This document shows, in pieces, positions 7,227-14,877 of a stretch of DNA of 64,000 bases. Numbering within the stretch: the first letter of the stretch is position 1; each line of letters opens with the position of its first letter. Below the pieces are notes generated by a model. That model did not search any database and was not told the DNA's origin. It saw only the letters and a program-made list of their open reading frames with translations. The position numbers and the translations under genes are program-made. Source of the DNA: Synechococcales cyanobacterium GL140_1_metabinner_5_sub (GTDB lineage: Bacteria; Cyanobacteriota; Cyanobacteriia; Cyanobacteriales; Chamaesiphonaceae); contig JANYHM010000045.1 of assembly GCA_025359065.1 (NCBI GenBank), positions 1 to 64,000 on the forward strand. Direction: 5' to 3'.

Positions 7227-8666
7227 TTACCGATAGCTACAAACAGTTTTTAGCATTTTTCGAGTTGCTGGAGACAGCGGACGATGAGTTTGCTGATCTG
7301 GGAAAGTCGTCCAGGTTTGCTGAGAACAATGTGCCGCACTGCCCATTCGCTGATTGCCCAGATAGTAGACAAACCCAACCTGATCTGAATTATTAGTAGT
7401 AATCGAGCATAAATCCAAATTCACCGCCTGACCAGTGACTGCTTCTCCAGCATGGTAGTTACAGGATGGTTTAATATTACTTTTGGAATTAGCCGAATTA
7501 TCGGGTGACACTTTGACAGATTCACTTGCACTGGAAGCAATTGGTGAGGGGGGCATCTGGATGGTTGGACTGGTTACAATCGTTCCCAGATCTAAATTAT
7601 TACTTGAACTAACCGAAGATGATGGACTTACAACTGCTACCTTAGATTCTTGGGGACGCAACACCACTGTTACTAACAAGATGACAAATGCTGTTGCAGC
7701 ACCAATACCAATGATCAACAGCAATTTTTTAGGTATGGCTGGCGATGGTTTTGGAAGCTGATTGGTGATAGAGAGATTTGCTACTTCAGTTGCAGACATA
7801 GTGGGTGTCATTAGAGTCTGAGTAGGCGCAGATTGAGTTTTGCTTTGTAGAACAGCCAAGAATTCTCTTGCTGTTTGATATCGATCGCGCGGATTAAAAG
7901 CGATCGCCTTATTTAAAATATCTACCAATTCTGGGCTAATTGCCGGAGCCGCTGCCTGCCAGATTAATTCACTGGTGTGGAGATCATTCTCAAACTCCTG
8001 CGGGCGTTTTCCAGTTAGTAGATAAATTGCTGTCATACCGAGGCTGTATAAATCGCTGCTGAATACTGGCCTGCCCACCGACTGTTCACTAGGCATATAT
8101 CCTGGTGTGCCAATCACGATTGAAGTAGAACGACCGGGAGCGGTTGCACCTACCGCCATCGTTTCGCGCACTGCCCCAAAATCAATCAATACCGGCTGCG
8201 GGCTTGGCGATCGACGCACAATGATATTGTCTGGCTTCACATCCCGATGAATAATTCCTTGGGAATGAACATAATCAAAAACTGGCAGCAACGATATCAA
8301 AAGCTGTCCCACTTCCACCTCGTTTAATCTGCCCTGTTGCGCGACCAGGCCACTCAGCGTTACACCATCAACCCATTCTTGTACTAGATAAAACTGTTGA
8401 TCTGCTGAACTGTAAAAGTAGGCGTAGAGCTGAGGAATTTGGCTATGACCATTGCCTAACGATTCTAAAATAGCCGCTTCTCGTTGAAAGCGTTCCTGTA
8501 CCAACTGATTGACTTGTAAATTTGTTTGAATTGGTCGCAGTCGTTTCACCACACAAAGTCGCCGTGATGGCATGTGCGTATCTTCGGCCAAAAAGGTGTC
8601 TCCAAAACCGCCACTACCTAATGTGCGAATAATTTGATATCGATCATTGAGTAACTGAGTGGTCAT
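7227..8666 (-). CDS. Eukaryotic-type Ser/Thr protein kinase with membrane anchor
   Basis: 479 residues from the ATG at 8666 (MTTQLLNDRY), preferred over the upstream start at 8699 because the kinase fold begins immediately. The ATP loop GSGGFGDT is at 17-24, the catalytic Lys at K41, HRDVKPDN at 140-147 and DFG at 162-164, so the kinase should be active. One membrane span (LLLIIGIGAATAFVILLVTVVL) lies around 315-340. A Ser/Pro-rich linker leads to a C-terminal region of about 90 residues with four Cys that probably senses something outside the cytoplasm. It belongs to the Spk-like cyanobacterial kinases; targets are unknown. Confidence 0.9.
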   Translation of the reverse strand: MTTQLLNDRYQIIRTLGSGGFGDTFLAEDTHMPSRRLCVVKRLRPIQTNLQVNQLVQERFQREAAILESLGNGHSQIPQLYAYFYSSADQQFYLVQEWVDGVTLSGLVAQQGRLNEVEVGQLLISLLPVFDYVHSQGIIHRDVKPDNIIVRRSPSPQPVLIDFGAVRETMAVGATAPGRSTSIVIGTPGYMPSEQSVGRPVFSSDLYSLGMTAIYLLTGKRPQEFENDLHTSELIWQAAAPAISPELVDILNKAIAFNPRDRYQTAREFLAVLQSKTQSAPTQTLMTPTMSATEVANLSITNQLPKPSPAIPKKLLLIIGIGAATAFVILLVTVVLRPQESKVAVVSPSSSVSSSNNLDLGTIVTSPTIQMPPSPIASSASESVKVSPDNSANSKSNIKPSCNYHAGEAVTGQAVNLDLCSITTNNSDQVGFVYYLGNQRMGSAAHCSQQTWTTFPDQQTHRPLSPATRKMLKTVCSYR

Positions 8667-8869
8667 AAGCCTAGAGGTTTGTTTCTTGAATTTTATCATT
8701 TTGCTGTCAAGACTGTTCGGCCATCTGTATTACTGACCGATCGAGAGTTTTAGCAAGATTTCTTCTGTAGCATTAAAGTAATTAACCTAAAGCTTGCGGA
8801 AATCCACCTATTGATGCCGTAGCAAAGAAATCAGTGATCTTTTTTTCTCTACAACCCTAAGTTACTTCC

Positions 8870-9808
8870 ATGATCGCCCCGGAAATTGTCATCTTTTCGG
8901 CTCAGGGCCGAGCTAGTTTATCTGCATTGCAACAACAAGCCATTGAGTCCATTGCTCCAGTCACCTATATTTCCAACTTATCTCCGTTGCCTGATGATCA
9001 GTTGGTTAAGCTATGTTATTCAGCCAACTATATTGGTTTGACCCGTCGTACCTGTACGGATTTTCATCATGAAATTATTTCTAGGCTGCCAAATTTAAAA
9101 GGACTATCGGTTTATGCCACAGGTATAGAATGGATTGATTTAGTCGCACTCCAAGCCCAGAATATTTCCCTGAAGTTTTTGCCAGATTATTCAGGTACTA
9201 GTGTGGCCGAACATGCGATCGGCTTGCTTTTGACCCTTTCCCGGCGAATTCATCTAAGCGATCGCAAAGCCGCAGCAGAGCTGCCGCCAACTGTATCGCT
9301 GCGCGGCTGGGAGTTGAATGGTAAAAAAATTGGGATTGTGGGTTTGGGTCGAATTGGTAGTCGAATTGCCCATCTGGCAAAAGCTTTTGGGATGGAGGTA
9401 TGTTACTACGATCCAAATATTGAGGCCGAATTTCGGGCTGTTTCTTTTGCTGAGTTAATTCAGCAGTCAGATATTGTGATGTTGGCGGCAAGCTTGAACC
9501 GCGAAAACCCGCTGATTGTGACATCAGAAGTTTTGCGAGCAATGAAGCCGGGAGTATATGTGATCAACCCTGCTCGTCCAGCGCTGGTCGATAATGCCGG
9601 AATGCTCGATGCCATTCGATCGGGTCGGGTAGCTGGCTATGGAGTGGATGATACGCCGTTTTCATTAGATGAATTGCATAGCGTGGAGCCAGGACGGATT
9701 CTTCAGACAGGTCATACCGCTTGGTATTCTGATGAAGCGATGGAACGGGGAACGCAAATGTGGATTGATAATTTAGTCGCACTCGCTCGCTGTCCAGCCA
9801 TAATTTGA
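8870..9808 (+). CDS. D-isomer-specific 2-hydroxyacid dehydrogenase family protein
   Basis: 312 residues. The NAD-binding fold has GIVGLGRIGSRIAHLAKAFGMEVCYYDP near residues 152-180. The active-site Arg lies in INPARPALVDNAGML, and the catalytic His is likely in LQTGHTAWYSDEA. The strand GYGVDDTPFS replaces the common GaglDVfe. The usual catalytic Glu is not clear, so activity on 2-hydroxyacids is probable but the substrate is unknown. It is preceded by an A/T-rich promoter region divergent from the kinase gene. Confidence 0.8.
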   Translation: MIAPEIVIFSAQGRASLSALQQQAIESIAPVTYISNLSPLPDDQLVKLCYSANYIGLTRRTCTDFHHEIISRLPNLKGLSVYATGIEWIDLVALQAQNISLKFLPDYSGTSVAEHAIGLLLTLSRRIHLSDRKAAAELPPTVSLRGWELNGKKIGIVGLGRIGSRIAHLAKAFGMEVCYYDPNIEAEFRAVSFAELIQQSDIVMLAASLNRENPLIVTSEVLRAMKPGVYVINPARPALVDNAGMLDAIRSGRVAGYGVDDTPFSLDELHSVEPGRILQTGHTAWYSDEAMERGTQMWIDNLVALARCPAII

Positions 9809-9862
9809 TAAATTGCCCAAGTTCAGCGCTGTTTGACGATTTTAATTACTTAAAATAGACCC

Positions 9863-10537
9863 ATGAATACCCCCGTTTTGACGAGACTCTATCAGCTACA
9901 GCGATACCTACTTATTGCTACGACTATTTTTCCGGCTTTAGCGGTGTTGCTAATGATTGTGCTGCGGTGGCCGAGCTATTGGAAATGGATTGCCACGGAA
10001 GATACGCCGATGACAACGTTGCAGGTGGCAATAATGTACACGATCGCTCTGTTTTGTTGGTCAATCGCAAGTTTGTATCATCTGCGGTTTAATGCTGCCA
10101 AAAGCCTGCGTTGGTTGGTGTTGGGCGGTGCTTTTTTCTGGTTGGCACTGGACGATCGATTTGCAATCCACGAGCGGATTCGGGACAAGATTCTGGCTCC
10201 AATGCATGTTTCGATTCCGTTTCTGCCGATCGCTGCTGGTGACGTTGTTTTGTTGGTGTATATGGCAGTTGGACTGCTGACCTTAAAATGGCTCTGGCCT
10301 ATTTTCCAGGAAAACAAGGCAATTAAAAGGCGGTTTTTGGCCGGTGTTGCTGTAGCTGCATTGACGGTAACGGTGGATGCCTATGACATTCATCGACTGG
10401 ATATCAATGCCGAACGATTGGAACAAACCGTGGAAGAAGTATTTGAATTGATTGCTCAAATTCTGTTTTTGCAGGGGGCAATTCTAGCACTATTTAAGGC
10501 GATTGCTGATGGCGTTAAAGCTAGTGATCCTGCGTGA
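9863..10537 (+). CDS. Unidentified polytopic membrane protein
   Basis: 224 residues with about six hydrophobic spans (for example LLIATTIFPALAVLLMIVL and IPIAAGDVVLLVYMAVGLL-like segments). A conserved-looking acidic and His motif, FWLALDDRFAIHERIRD, sits between spans 3 and 4, and a second, DAYDIHRLDI, lies near the C-terminus. The DDR..HE arrangement hints at metal or substrate binding, but I do not recognise the family. It follows the dehydrogenase gene by 54 bases in the same orientation. Confidence 0.55.
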   Translation: MNTPVLTRLYQLQRYLLIATTIFPALAVLLMIVLRWPSYWKWIATEDTPMTTLQVAIMYTIALFCWSIASLYHLRFNAAKSLRWLVLGGAFFWLALDDRFAIHERIRDKILAPMHVSIPFLPIAAGDVVLLVYMAVGLLTLKWLWPIFQENKAIKRRFLAGVAVAALTVTVDAYDIHRLDINAERLEQTVEEVFELIAQILFLQGAILALFKAIADGVKASDPA

Positions 10538-10565
10538 CCGGTAGCATCTTATCGGTGCAGTTTGT

Positions 10566-10666
10566 CATATAGCAAATTCACTTCGAGTGAAGTACATCTA
10601 ATAGGGCTGAAAGTAGCTTCAGATAAAGATTTTTGTGTACTTCGCTCAAGATAAAACCGCTATATG
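10566..10666. repeat. Imperfect inverted repeat element, MITE-like
   Basis: Ends 10566-10597 and 10635-10666 are inverted copies matching at about 23 of 32 positions; both outer tips read CATATAGC and both inner ends carry GAAGTACA. The roughly 100-bp unit contains no gene and would fold as a long hairpin. This resembles small non-autonomous palindromic repeats found between cyanobacterial genes. No target duplication is clear. Confidence 0.5.
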
Positions 10667-10748
10667 AATTGAGACAATCTAAAAATGTTAATGACTGGGG
10701 TATTGCAATCAGTTTGATTAATTGCCCTAAGACAACCACAATTTTTTG

Positions 10749-10770
10749 ATAAAGTCGTTATAAAGTCGTT
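10749..10770. repeat. Two tandem copies of an 11-mer
   Basis: ATAAAGTCGTT occurs twice back to back (10749-10759 and 10760-10770), downstream of the methyltransferase gene. It could be slippage or a protein-binding site. Confidence 0.6.
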
Positions 10771-10789
10771 CAACCAACTTTTGTCACTT

Positions 10790-10803
10790 TGCCATTAATG
10801 GCA
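10790..10803. repeat. 14-bp palindrome beside the methyltransferase stop
   Basis: TGCCATTAATGGCA is a perfect dyad ending 2 bases before the end of the minus-strand methyltransferase gene at 10806. It could be part of a weak hairpin, but no T run follows it on the minus strand. Confidence 0.5.
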
Positions 10804-10805
10804 TT

Positions 10806-11777
10806 TCAATTACGATGTAAAGGTTGTAACGGAAGTTGGAAAATCTCGCTCATTTCAAAAAGTGACTCCTGAACCGCAAAGGTTTTATCAGCATAGCGAC
10901 TAATAGCCTGTGCAACATACCGGGCTAACTCGACAGGAACCGCATTCCCAATCATTTGCTCAAGATTAGTCTTAGTTCCTTGAAAATCAAAGATCTCTGG
11001 GAAAGTTTGCAGATAGCTGCGTTCGATCGTTGTTAAAGGTCGGACATTACCTAGGTCAATCCCTTCAGGATCACAGACGCTTAATTGATAACTACGAGGA
11101 ATAGGTCTATTTACCCCTCGAATCGTTGGACTGGGTTCATCGATCGAAAAAATCCCTCGCCGGTTGTAATTGCGTGGATGGCGATAATAAAAATCTAGGT
11201 TCAGTTTATCTCCTAAATAATCCCTGACAGTCATTGGATGGGGAGCCAATCTATCTTTTAAAAAACCATTGAGTTGATGATGTCGATCGCTAAAATGACC
11301 AATCAAAAAGAAGCGATTTCTAGCCTGCGGCACGCCACAGTAAGACGCATTCAAAATAACCGCAGAAAGACCATAGCCTCTTTGCTCAAACTGCCGAGCA
11401 ACAGATTGCATAATAGGACTCTTCTTAGCCTGCTCCACATTTTCCATCACAAACCACTCTGGACGAACCGCACAGACAATGTTGGCGAAGTGGTTAGTCA
11501 TTTCTGCTCGTCCTAGAGAGACATCTCGTTTGCCAGCACTAGAAAAATCCTGACAAGGTGGGCCACCGACAATTATTTCGGGCTGATATTGACCAATAGA
11601 CTGAATGGCGGCCTGTTCATCTTTGAGATCTATTGTAATAATAGGATGAGAAAAATTCATGCTGTACACAGCGATCGCTTGCTCCCAATTGTCATACGCA
11701 GCAACAACATCAAAACCAGCGAGTTGAAATCCCAAGGACATACCACCACAGCCTGCAAATAGATCAACGCATCTCAT
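10806..11777 (-). CDS. DNA (cytosine-5) methyltransferase of a type II R-M system
   Basis: 323 residues. Motif I DLFAGCGGMSLGF is at 5-17, motif IV GGPPCQDFSSAG carries catalytic C75, motif VI is MENVEQ (111-116), and motif VIII is QARNRFFLIG. The variable target-recognition region covers about 180-265, and motifs IX-X (PTIRGVNRP, then QMIGNAVPVELA) close the fold. It overlaps the upstream nuclease gene by 4 bases (ATGA), so the two are translationally coupled. It should protect host DNA at the nuclease site, probably GRCGYC if the partner keeps HindVP/AcyI specificity. Confidence 0.92.
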   Translation of the reverse strand: MRCVDLFAGCGGMSLGFQLAGFDVVAAYDNWEQAIAVYSMNFSHPIITIDLKDEQAAIQSIGQYQPEIIVGGPPCQDFSSAGKRDVSLGRAEMTNHFANIVCAVRPEWFVMENVEQAKKSPIMQSVARQFEQRGYGLSAVILNASYCGVPQARNRFFLIGHFSDRHHQLNGFLKDRLAPHPMTVRDYLGDKLNLDFYYRHPRNYNRRGIFSIDEPSPTIRGVNRPIPRSYQLSVCDPEGIDLGNVRPLTTIERSYLQTFPEIFDFQGTKTNLEQMIGNAVPVELARYVAQAISRYADKTFAVQESLFEMSEIFQLPLQPLHRN

Positions 11778-12835
11778 GATTGGAAAAGCTCCGGAGAATT
11801 AAAAACAATGGCATCGAAACGACGCTCCGGACTCAATAGGTTTTGCCCGCCATTGAGAATGATGTTTTGGATTTCATCCTTTTTGACAATGGGCTTGATC
11901 AGTCGAGGACATGACATAAAACGGTTAGTGATGGCACCGGAGACGGCAAACGCCTTATCGTTCTTAGTGTTGAAGGACATCTCATCAATAATTCGATGAT
12001 GATCGAATCGACCATCGATAGCGATATCTATAAGCATTTTGTACAGCCATAAAGCACTTCTGGTCTGTCTTGTGATCTTGACCATTTCGTTGTTTTGTTC
12101 AATGATTGCTGTAATAAAGTATAAGAATCCAGCATTGCTCCAGTAGAAGACATCTAGACAGTCATCAGCCAGTTGAGGTGACTTACCCATAGTTTTCCAA
12201 ATAGGTTGAAGCAGAAATGACCTCTGACAAGATTCTAAATAAATAGCAACTTTTTTAAGCGTTTGAACAATTTGGGGAGTCCAAGGTAAGACTTGTTGGG
12301 GGTTTGTCCAATCACTAATAGCAGGAGGTTCGCCCAGCAAAGTCTTCAGATCTTCACCTAAACACTGTGCAATAGAGCAAGCTAGATAAACGATAGTATC
12401 TGGCCTAACAACAATCTCACAGCCAAACCCTTCTTCTTGTAAATTGTAGGTCGTGTTGTCTGGTAGTGCCGTTAGCTTCACTTCTAAGGCGGTTACGCAT
12501 TGTCCAGAAAGAATATTTTGAATTACTAAGTCAGTGCGTGGCAAAGAACCAATAATGTATCTCTGATAAGGTGAGTGGGCTGCTTCAAAAGCAAAAAATG
12601 TCTCTGCACCTAACGGATCGATATCCCACGCTTCAGCAAAGTTAATATCGGTACATTGCAGATAGCCTTGATTAACAGATAGGTAGTTTGCCTTAATGCT
12701 TTTAGAGTGTAGATAACAGCAAAGTGCCGCAGGAAATGATGAGTTAAATTGATTTTTCCCCCATGCATTTTTCTGAGAAAAGTCTCTATTAGATTGTTTT
12801 AATCCAAATAGTTGGGGAGTTAGCTCATCAGACAT
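11774..12835 (-). CDS. HindVP-family type II restriction endonuclease
   Basis: 353 residues from the ATG at 12835 (MSDELTPQLFG). The segment RDFSQKNAWGKNQFNSSFPAAL followed by RTDLVIQN...TALEVKLTALPDNTTY matches the HindVP family; the D...ExK pattern (TDLVIQN, then LEVKL) is the expected PD-(D/E)xK catalytic core. Known members cut GRCGYC. The 50-residue upstream extension to 12985 is rejected because it runs into a decayed chrA copy on the other strand. Its stop overlaps the methyltransferase start by 4 bases. Confidence 0.8.
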   Translation of the reverse strand: MSDELTPQLFGLKQSNRDFSQKNAWGKNQFNSSFPAALCCYLHSKSIKANYLSVNQGYLQCTDINFAEAWDIDPLGAETFFAFEAAHSPYQRYIIGSLPRTDLVIQNILSGQCVTALEVKLTALPDNTTYNLQEEGFGCEIVVRPDTIVYLACSIAQCLGEDLKTLLGEPPAISDWTNPQQVLPWTPQIVQTLKKVAIYLESCQRSFLLQPIWKTMGKSPQLADDCLDVFYWSNAGFLYFITAIIEQNNEMVKITRQTRSALWLYKMLIDIAIDGRFDHHRIIDEMSFNTKNDKAFAVSGAITNRFMSCPRLIKPIVKKDEIQNIILNGGQNLLSPERRFDAIVFNSPELFQS

Positions 12836-12919
12836 TGTTAGAAAAGATCGTGTTGCTATGTAGGTAAATGCAAAAGGATGCCTACCAAGTATAAACCATT
12901 GAGATGTCAATATAAATTT

Positions 12920-13126
12920 GGTAATGTCCAGGGCGGCTGTATGCTGATTGCTTTTTTTCAGCAGGAGCTGGTTGATCGGCAGCATTTATTGACTATTATA
13001 GCAGTTGTTAGATGCTATATTGATCGGGCAAGTTACTCCTGAGCCATTGTTTACTACAGCGACTTTTATTGGGTATTTACTGGCTGGTCATGGGGGGCGA
13101 TCGCTGGCTGGATTTCTAAACTATAG
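12920..13126 (+). pseudogene. chrA: Decayed 3' part of a second chrA gene
   Basis: The sequence aligns at roughly 75-80% with the second half of the intact chrA, from about 4777 to 4960. It then jumps to 5215 and continues to the chrA stop (ending AIAGWISKL versus AIGGWAFKL). The jump falls on GGGGCGATCG, which occurs in intact chrA at 4951-4960 and 5215-5224, exactly 264 bases apart. One single-base insertion and the loss of one G break the frame. The 5' half is missing; the restriction gene promoter region begins where homology stops. Confidence 0.85.
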
Positions 13127-13205
13127 GTTTTACGATTTAGAAAAGCGTAGTGACTTACGAACCGTAAAAATGCCCTAAGCCAGCTGTCTTGTTTTGGCAA
13201 TCAAA

Positions 13206-13949
13206 CTATAATAAATCTGCTAAATGAACATCTTTTTCGAGCAAACAAGCATGTCCGCTGCTGGGTAATAAGGTAGTTTTGGATTTGGGTAACAGACGCT
13301 GGAGAATTTTCACTTCTAATAGTGAAGGCAACAGCCGATCGAGTTCCCCAGCAATCAGCAACACCGGGATATCAATAATATCGGGGACAATCAAATGCAC
13401 CTGAAATCTTCGTAGCAAGTTCAATCGCCAAGCAGCAGCCTGGGGGTTAACTGAAAGCATAGCATCTACCAAACTCTGACGCTCAGTGGCTGCTACTCGA
13501 TCGGCTGCAACCAAAAAATTCACCAAAATTTTGGCCGAGGTAGGATACAGCTCATCTGGTAATAACCCTGAAAGCGCACTGCTCCAAGCTAACCAGGGTA
13601 ATCGCATAAACGAAGAAGCCGGGTTAATTAGCACCAGTTTGGCCACGTTTTCTGCAGATTTCCCTGCCACCTGCATTGCCAAACAAGCACCAAAAGACTC
13701 GCCGCAAAGATATAGTTCTTGTCCTACAGCTAACTCTTGATCAATCAAAGCTAGCGATCGATTGACTAAACCCTCCCAGTCAGTGCGATCATTGCCATCG
13801 ATCGTCATGCAGCGAATATCAAATTTCAGCGCCAAGCCGTCAATTTGCTTGTGTAATAGCTTGCCAGTTCCGTCCATTCCCGGAAAAAAGATAAATAGTG
13901 GTAAGTTGGGCTGGGCGGGACGTGGCTGCCAAAAACTGAGGGGGGACAT
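13206..13949 (-). CDS. Alpha/beta hydrolase (esterase/acyltransferase type)
   Basis: 247 residues. An oxyanion-loop segment FFPGMDGTGKL is near 21-31, the nucleophile elbow GESFGA has Ser85, the acid is in LLIAGELDRLLP, and the base is His in SSGHACLLE. The fold is a compact hydrolase resembling the N-terminal half of plant phytyl-ester synthase/ELT proteins. It lies 3 bases downstream of an acyltransferase gene that resembles the other half, so the pair may act together on lipid acyl groups, possibly recycling phytol or fatty acids. The substrate is inferred from this arrangement only. Confidence 0.75.
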   Translation of the reverse strand: MSPLSFWQPRPAQPNLPLFIFFPGMDGTGKLLHKQIDGLALKFDIRCMTIDGNDRTDWEGLVNRSLALIDQELAVGQELYLCGESFGACLAMQVAGKSAENVAKLVLINPASSFMRLPWLAWSSALSGLLPDELYPTSAKILVNFLVAADRVAATERQSLVDAMLSVNPQAAAWRLNLLRRFQVHLIVPDIIDIPVLLIAGELDRLLPSLLEVKILQRLLPKSKTTLLPSSGHACLLEKDVHLADLL

Positions 13950-13952
13950 AGG

Positions 13953-14681
13953 TTAAGCTAGCAGTTCAGAGACTTGTGCTGATAAGGTTGCGGTTAGATC
14001 TCTTACCACTTTACTGGCTTGACGACCATAATAATGCTGACGATATGGTTCGATTTTTAATGGTTGCCCAATGCGAATCGTGACTTCTTGGTATAGCACT
14101 GCCGGATGCCAACCACCTTGTTTAAACAGTGGCTCTAAAGGATCTATTTGGTGTAATAGACTAAGAGGGACTGCTGGCCACTGTTTTTCAGAATGAGAAG
14201 AGATAGCCACCGGCAAAATTTGCAAATTTGGGGCTTGAGCCTGTAAGGCTAGGTGGGCAAAACCCCGATAGAAAGTATGCAGACCAGTAGGAGCAGGGGT
14301 ATCGATCATGGGCGCTGCACCTTCGGGAAAAATACCGATGGTTTTGCCTCGATCGAGTAAGTCAGTAGAATGCTGAAGCAATTCTGGATACCAGTCATTA
14401 TTGTTGAGCGGAAAGCCTCCACAGGTCTGTAAAACTTCTCGTAGGACGGGGACGTTGCCCATGTAGCGATGGCAGACGAAGTTGATGGGGGTATTTAAAA
14501 AACTGGTGAGCAAGAAGGGATCTAGGAAGCTGCGATGGTTGCAGACTATTAGCAACGGACCATGTTGGGGAAGGCGTTCGGGGTTTTGCACTGATACGCT
14601 CATGCCCAACCAACCCAAGATATCTTGGGCAATAGCGGTGGCGTAGCTATCGAAGGGAGCGATCGATTCGAGTAAGTTCAT
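13953..14681 (-). CDS. PlsC-like lysophospholipid/glycerolipid acyltransferase
   Basis: About 242 residues from the ATG at 14681 (MNLLESIAPFD); an ATG at 14738 would add 19 residues. The catalytic HX4D box is NHRSFLD (H49, D54), the second block is GNVPVLREVLQTCGGFPLN, and the third is GIFPEGAAP. These motifs define the family that transfers acyl groups to glycerolipid hydroxyls at the membrane. It is followed 3 bases later by an alpha/beta hydrolase, giving a two-gene operon whose order is the reverse of the fused plant phytyl-ester synthases. Confidence 0.82.
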   Translation of the reverse strand: MNLLESIAPFDSYATAIAQDILGWLGMSVSVQNPERLPQHGPLLIVCNHRSFLDPFLLTSFLNTPINFVCHRYMGNVPVLREVLQTCGGFPLNNNDWYPELLQHSTDLLDRGKTIGIFPEGAAPMIDTPAPTGLHTFYRGFAHLALQAQAPNLQILPVAISSHSEKQWPAVPLSLLHQIDPLEPLFKQGGWHPAVLYQEVTIRIGQPLKIEPYRQHYYGRQASKVVRDLTATLSAQVSELLA

Positions 14682-14762
14682 GAAGCTACCGGAAGAGCAG
14701 TGCGGGTGAGCAAGCTGATGAAGGATGTAGAGATTCATATCAGGCTGAACTCTGAGCGGCCT

Positions 14763-14785
14763 AAAGAAAATTTAATATTTTCTTT
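14763..14785. promoter_or_regulatory. Dyad in the divergent promoter region
   Basis: AAAGAAAAT (14763-14771) and ATTTTCTTT (14777-14785) form a perfect 9-bp inverted repeat around TTAAT, between the divergent acyltransferase and U32 genes. It could be an operator or a weak hairpin in a leader. An A/T-rich TATATT follows at about 14791. Confidence 0.4.
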
Positions 14786-14877
14786 GCACTTTATATTCTA
14801 GCTTGGTTTTTTGGGGCAGTGTATCATGGCTGAAAATAGCCGTCCCATTCTGTCCTCTCACCCAATCGCCAGTTCTC

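Noticed and set aside
12836-12985. A 50-residue N-terminal extension of the restriction enzyme
   Set aside because: It has no family similarity and overlaps the chrA remnant on the other strand.
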